Source: Bacteroidota bacterium (GTDB lineage: Bacteria > Bacteroidota > Rhodothermia > Rhodothermales > JAAAOL01). Taken from it: a stretch of 8,980 nt of DNA. Shown in pieces: positions 5,789 to 8,980 of this stretch (position 1 is the stretch's first letter; the number at the start of each line of letters is the position of its first letter). Location: contig JAAAOL010000538.1 of the NCBI GenBank assembly GCA_009908885.1, positions 1 through 8,980 on the forward strand. Direction: 5' to 3'. The notes under the pieces were generated by a model that was not told the DNA's origin, searched no databases, and worked only from the letters and a program-made list of their open reading frames with translations. Position numbers and translations under genes: made by a program.

Positions 5789-6187
5789 ATGAAGATAAAA
5801 ACTGTCGTTGGCCTGGTTTTGATGGTGGGCTTCGGCTCCCTGCTGTTCCTCAACTTTGGCGAGCAGGTGGGCGGCTACATGAACTTCGAGGAAGCCGCCG
5901 CGAGCGGCACCCAGGCGCACGTGGTGGGCCACTGGGTCGAGGACCAGCGCTACCGGTACGACCCGACGCGCAATCTCTTTAGCTTCCACATGCGCGACGA
6001 GGACGGGACGGTGCGCGAGGTGCACTACGCCAACCCCAAGCCCGCCAACTTCGAGGATGCGGAGAAACTCGTCATCGAGGGGTACGCCGACGGTGACGTG
6101 TTCGTCGCCGAGCATATCCTGGTGAAGTGCCCCTCCAAGTACAACGACGAGCGCGCCCTACGTGAGGCCCAGAACACCTCCGCCTGA
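5789..6187 (+). CDS. ccmE: Haem chaperone CcmE, CXXXY variant
   Basis: CcmE is a membrane-anchored periplasmic chaperone that covalently binds haem received via CcmC and delivers it to the cytochrome c synthetase CcmF. The 132-residue product has an N-terminal anchor (about 4-21) followed by the OB-fold domain: FEEAAASGTQAHVVGHWVED at 33-52 and LVIEGYADGDVFVAEHILVK at 94-113. The haem-binding motif is C114-P-S-K-Y118 in place of the classical His-X3-Tyr. The Cys variant is established for archaeal and some bacterial CcmE proteins (System I*), so it is a natural form rather than a lesion. The tail after it is short. It follows the CcmD-like gene by 28 bp and the DUF1499 gene starts 3 bp after its stop, so the three probably share a transcript. 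Confidence 0.9.
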   Translation: MKIKTVVGLVLMVGFGSLLFLNFGEQVGGYMNFEEAAASGTQAHVVGHWVEDQRYRYDPTRNLFSFHMRDEDGTVREVHYANPKPANFEDAEKLVIEGYADGDVFVAEHILVKCPSKYNDERALREAQNTSA

Positions 6188-6190
6188 TCG

Positions 6191-6649
6191 ATGCGCCGCG
6201 CCCTTTTCATCACCGGGGCCCTCGTGCTCGTCCTGCTGGGCGTCCGCTATGTGCTGCTCGCCCGCGCCCCCGACCTGACGCCGCCTGACGCCATGGCCTC
6301 GGCCCTGCCCGACAATCCCCTGCCGCCCTGCCCGGGCACGCCCAACTGCGTGCGTACGTCCCGCCTGTACGAGGTAGAGGCCGACGCGTTGTTCGAGCTG
6401 GCCGAGGCTGCCCTGCAGGACATCGGCGCCGCCACGGTGGAACAGGAGGCGGAGGCGGGAGACCGGCGGCTGCATGCCGTCTTCCGGGTCGTCATCTTCA
6501 AAGACGACGTACACCTCGCCGTCGCGCCGCACGATGGGGGCAGCGCCCTTCACATCCGCAGCGCGAGCCGCGTCGGTCACAGCGACCTCGGCGTCAATGC
6601 GCGCCGGGTGGATCGCTACCTCCGGGCGCTGAACGCCCGCCTTCAGTAA
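6191..6649 (+). CDS. DUF1499 family protein
   Basis: A 152-residue protein with an N-terminal hydrophobic segment (about 5-24, signal anchor or signal peptide) and the DUF1499 signatures CPGTPNCV (47-54), FKDDVHLAV (103-111) and RSASRVGHSDLGVNARRVDR (123-142). The cysteines at 47 and 53 are part of the family motif. No biochemical function is established for the family to my knowledge. With its N-terminal segment it is probably periplasmic or membrane-anchored. Its start lies 3 bp after the ccmE stop, the tightest spacing in this cluster, so it is likely cotranscribed with the cytochrome maturation genes, though this does not prove a role in that pathway. Confidence 0.88.
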   Translation: MRRALFITGALVLVLLGVRYVLLARAPDLTPPDAMASALPDNPLPPCPGTPNCVRTSRLYEVEADALFELAEAALQDIGAATVEQEAEAGDRRLHAVFRVVIFKDDVHLAVAPHDGGSALHIRSASRVGHSDLGVNARRVDRYLRALNARLQ

Positions 6650-6652
6650 TTC

Positions 6653-6703
6653 ATCGCTCGCTCCGATACCTCCTTCGAGCAGTTATTTCCGAAAGCGAGC
6701 GAT
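6653..6703. repeat. 10-bp inverted repeat between DUF1499 gene and the kinase gene
   Basis: ATCGCTCGCT (6653-6662) and AGCGAGCGAT (6694-6703) form a perfect 10-bp inverted repeat with a 31-nt spacer, beginning 4 bp after the DUF1499 stop. It could act as a transcript-end stem for the ccm/DUF1499 operon or as a protein-binding dyad upstream of the kinase. It lacks a following T-run, so it is not a standard intrinsic terminator. Confidence 0.4.
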
Positions 6704-6790
6704 ATTCCATCGATGCCCCTCCCATGCCACATCGTCACGTCGCCCCTCTCGCCCCATCGCGCAACGGCCTGACTGGAGAGTATTGGAGTT

Positions 6791-8884
6791 GTGATGGACG
6801 GGCAGTTCTCTTCACGTAGTTTCCTGCGCCGTGCCGCGGTGCTGCTGCTCGGCCTCTGCTGGCTGGCGGCGGTCCCTTCCAGCCTATCGGCTCAGCCGAT
6901 CCCGATTGTCCTGGACGACGCGGCGGCCACCGCGACGCCCCTGCCCCACCTGAACGTGCTCGTCGACACGACCGGGCGGCTCACGTTCGACGACGTGCGC
7001 CAGCCGCCTCACGCCGATCGGTTCGCGCCCGCCCCGGACGGCATCGCGGTGACCGACGCGCCGCAGCGAACGCACTGGGCGCGCTTTACCGTCCGCCGGA
7101 AGACCTCGGAGGCGGCCAGCTGGTGGCTCACCGTCCGCGCCGACTCGGTCACGGCCTTTCTGCCCCACCCGGACGGCACGACGACGGTGGTTCGGACGGG
7201 CTTCAAGCTTGCCGTGGAGAATCGCAGCATCTCGCGAGGGTGGCCCATCGCCATGGAGGTGCCCCTGCCGCCGGAACGCAACCAGGTCATCTACCTGCGC
7301 CTTGCGCACGACGCCCACAGCTATCGCACGAGCAACCGCCCGGTCGTGCCTCGCCTGGAAGCCGCGAAGGCCGCCCGCGACGCCCTGACGCGGCGAGACT
7401 ACTTCCAGGGCGCCTTTTTCGGCGTCATGCTGGCGCTGGGTCTCTACAACCTGTTTCTCTTCTTCACGATACGGTCGCGCCCCTATCTGCACTACGTGCT
7501 GGTGACGCTCTTCTGGGCGCTGTACTGGATGACGGGCCTGGGGTACCACATCGATTTCGGGTGGCCGGCCTCCGCCCCGGGCGCCTATGAGGTCAACTTC
7601 TTCGTGATGCTGGGCATTCCCATCTTCCACGTCCTGTTCACCCAGCATTTTCTGAATACGCGCCGGTTCGTGCCCAGGCTGCACCACCTCCTGACGGCGA
7701 TCCTCGTCGCATGCATCGGCGTGGGCCTGCTGGCGCTGGGCGGGACCTGGCTGCTCGCGGAGCGGCTGGCAGCGAGCCTGGCGCTCGTCTTCGCGCCGAC
7801 GGTCATCGTCGTGGGCGTGCTGGTCTACCGGAACGGCTACACCCCGGCCCGCTACTATCTGCTGGCCTGCGCCGCCCTTTCGGTGGGCGTGGTGCTCTAC
7901 ACGCTGCGCTGGTTCGGCGTCCTCCCCGAGACCACGCTTACGCTGCACAGCCTGCAGATCGGCGTGGTGCTGGAGGCCGTGCTGTTCTCCCTCGCCCTGG
8001 CCGATCGCATCCGGCTGCTGGAGCGCGAGCGCAACCAGGCGCTGGAGCAGAAGAGCCGCGCCGAGGCTATGACGCGCGCCCTCCGCGAGACGGACGAGCT
8101 TAAGACGCAGCTCCTCGGCCTCGCCGCGCACGACCTCCGCAGTCCGCTGACCAACATCATCGGGTATACGGATCTGCTGCAGGAGACTGTCCCCGACACG
8201 ATGCCGCAGGAATCGCTGCGGGCCATCCGCCGGGCGGCACATCGGATGTCGACGCTGCTGACGGACCTGCTCAACACGACGGCCATCGAGTCGGGCGCCA
8301 TCGCCTTCTCGCCCGCCCCCGTCGACCTCGCAAACGTCGTGGAAGGCACCGTGGAGGCGTATCAACCTCGCGCCGAGGCGAAGAGCCAGGACCTGACGCT
8401 GGACCTCCCGGCGGCGACGACGCTCGTGCATGCAGACGCGGAGCGGCTTCGGGAAGCCCTAGACAATCTCATCAGCAACGCCATCAAGTTCACGCAACAC
8501 GACGGCGACATCCGCGTGGCCGTGCTTCGGCACAACGGGCACGCCCGCGTCCTGGTGCAAGACAACGGCCCCGGCCTCTCGCCGGAAGACCAGGAGCATC
8601 TCTTCACGCGCTTCAGACGCCTGTCGGCGCGCCCCACCGGCAACGAGCCCTCCACGGGCCTCGGCCTCTCGCCGGAAGACCAGGAGCATCTCTTCACGCG
8701 CTTCAGACGCCTGTCGGCGCGCCCCACCGGCAACGAGCCCTCCACGGGCCTCGGCCTGGCCATCACGAAGCACATCGTGGACCTGCACGATGGCCGGATC
8801 TGGGCGGACAGCACGCCCGGCGAAGGCACGACGTTCGTGATCGAACTCGCGTTGCTCCGCGCGGCGGTCGGGCAGACTGCGTAG
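6791..8884 (+). CDS. Sensor histidine kinase with 7TMR-DISM input module; ATP-lid segment duplicated
   Basis: A 697-residue membrane histidine kinase. It has a signal peptide (about 1-35, ending LSA-Q), a 7TMR-DISM extracellular domain (about 45-190) and seven predicted membrane spans (about 206-405: YFQGAFFGVMLALGLYNLFL first, LQIGVVLEAVLFSLALADRI last). A coiled-coil linker (about 407-438), the HisKA domain with H-box LAAHDLRSPLTN (444-455, phospho-acceptor His447) and the HATPase domain follow. In the latter are the N-box DNLISNAIKFT (558-568), G1 DNGPG (591-595), F boxes (FTRF at 605-608 and 635-638) and GEGTTF (677-682). DISM domains are thought to sense small ligands such as carbohydrates. 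Residues 596-625 are repeated exactly at 626-655, giving two ATP lids and two GLGL (G2) motifs; without the repeat the protein would be 667 residues, a normal kinase. Whether it still binds ATP is uncertain. GTG at 6791 or ATG at 6794 may start translation, both served by GGAG at 6785. No response regulator is adjacent within the window. Confidence 0.92.
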   Translation: MMDGQFSSRSFLRRAAVLLLGLCWLAAVPSSLSAQPIPIVLDDAAATATPLPHLNVLVDTTGRLTFDDVRQPPHADRFAPAPDGIAVTDAPQRTHWARFTVRRKTSEAASWWLTVRADSVTAFLPHPDGTTTVVRTGFKLAVENRSISRGWPIAMEVPLPPERNQVIYLRLAHDAHSYRTSNRPVVPRLEAAKAARDALTRRDYFQGAFFGVMLALGLYNLFLFFTIRSRPYLHYVLVTLFWALYWMTGLGYHIDFGWPASAPGAYEVNFFVMLGIPIFHVLFTQHFLNTRRFVPRLHHLLTAILVACIGVGLLALGGTWLLAERLAASLALVFAPTVIVVGVLVYRNGYTPARYYLLACAALSVGVVLYTLRWFGVLPETTLTLHSLQIGVVLEAVLFSLALADRIRLLERERNQALEQKSRAEAMTRALRETDELKTQLLGLAAHDLRSPLTNIIGYTDLLQETVPDTMPQESLRAIRRAAHRMSTLLTDLLNTTAIESGAIAFSPAPVDLANVVEGTVEAYQPRAEAKSQDLTLDLPAATTLVHADAERLREALDNLISNAIKFTQHDGDIRVAVLRHNGHARVLVQDNGPGLSPEDQEHLFTRFRRLSARPTGNEPSTGLGLSPEDQEHLFTRFRRLSARPTGNEPSTGLGLAITKHIVDLHDGRIWADSTPGEGTTFVIELALLRAAVGQTA
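8572..8757 (+). repeat. Exact 90-bp in-frame tandem duplication in the histidine kinase gene
   Basis: Two 90-bp units stand head to tail (8572-8661 and 8662-8751) without a single difference, followed by a further 6 matching bases. The hexamer CGGCCT occurs at 8572, 8662 and 8752, so a single ancestral unit would have been flanked by two copies of it, the classic footprint of slippage or short-homology recombination. The hexamer overlaps the Gly-Leu codons that end the G1 box and the Gly-Leu of the G2 box, which explains why the duplicated block is precisely the ATP lid between them and stays in frame. Confidence 0.97.
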
Positions 8885-8936
8885 CCAGCGCCAGCGAGAA
8901 CACCGCGCCGGAACGGATGTCAGGTGTGCCTCGTCC

Positions 8937-8957
8937 GTGAGAAGGTAGCTTCCTCAC
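8937..8957 (+). terminator. Weak hairpin downstream of the kinase gene
   Basis: GTGAGAAG (8937-8944) can pair with CTTCCTCAC (8949-8957) around a GTAG loop with one bulged base, about 50 bp after the kinase stop. No T-run follows, so a terminator role is only suggested by position. The remaining bases from 8885 to 8980 show no gene. Confidence 0.2.
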
Positions 8958-8980
8958 CGTCGTGTGCCCCGGGTTGTTCG

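Noticed and set aside
6884..8431. Very long minus-strand open frame (515 codons) across the kinase gene
   Set aside because: Antisense shadow; the sense strand encodes a kinase with all expected motifs, while this frame has a biased composition and no domain.

Overview
The window is GC-rich, closely packed bacterial DNA with almost no strong Shine-Dalgarno sequences ahead of its genes. The small CcmD-like protein, the CXXXY-type CcmE and the 7TMR-DISM sensor kinase suggest a member of the Bacteroidota/Rhodothermota side of the tree (Rhodothermus/Salinibacter-like). This is an inference from gene content and style; no marker gene is present to settle it.

Layout. Positions 1-399 hold no supported gene, but include an AT-rich patch with two small palindromes. 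A prohibitin-like SPFH membrane protein (400-1236, minus) diverges from an atypical murB (1416-2486, plus). murB converges on an ADP-ribosylglycohydrolase (2590-3585, minus). The space between these two 3' ends is built almost entirely of two degenerate 7-bp tandem-repeat families, and a third 7-bp repeat tract lies just upstream of the glycohydrolase start. Divergent from it begins a cytochrome c maturation cluster on the plus strand: ccmB (3776-4447), a roughly 190-bp inverted-repeat interspersed element, ccmC (4744-5478), a CcmD-like small protein (5485-5760), ccmE (5789-6187) and a DUF1499 protein (6191-6649). A sensor histidine kinase with a 7TMR-DISM input module (6791-8884) follows after a 141-bp gap. 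Positions 8885-8980 contain no recognised gene.

How the genes work together. CcmB and CcmC belong to the haem-export/haem-handling part of cytochrome c maturation System I. CcmD stabilises the complex and CcmE is the haem chaperone. CcmE carries Cys114-X3-Tyr118 rather than His-X3-Tyr, the variant associated with the System I* form known from archaea and some other bacteria. The usual partners CcmA, CcmF, CcmG and CcmH are not in the window. The remaining genes (cell-wall precursor synthesis, SPFH scaffold, ADP-ribose hydrolase, kinase) are individually recognisable but not obviously linked to cytochrome maturation.

The most striking sequence event is an exact, in-frame 90-bp tandem duplication inside the ATP-binding domain of the histidine kinase. 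It repeats the segment between the G1 and G2 boxes (the ATP lid with the F box) and is bounded by a 6-bp direct repeat. It looks very recent, and could be a reversible slippage mutation, a fixed allele or an assembly artefact. I see no convincing evidence for a wholly new multi-gene system.
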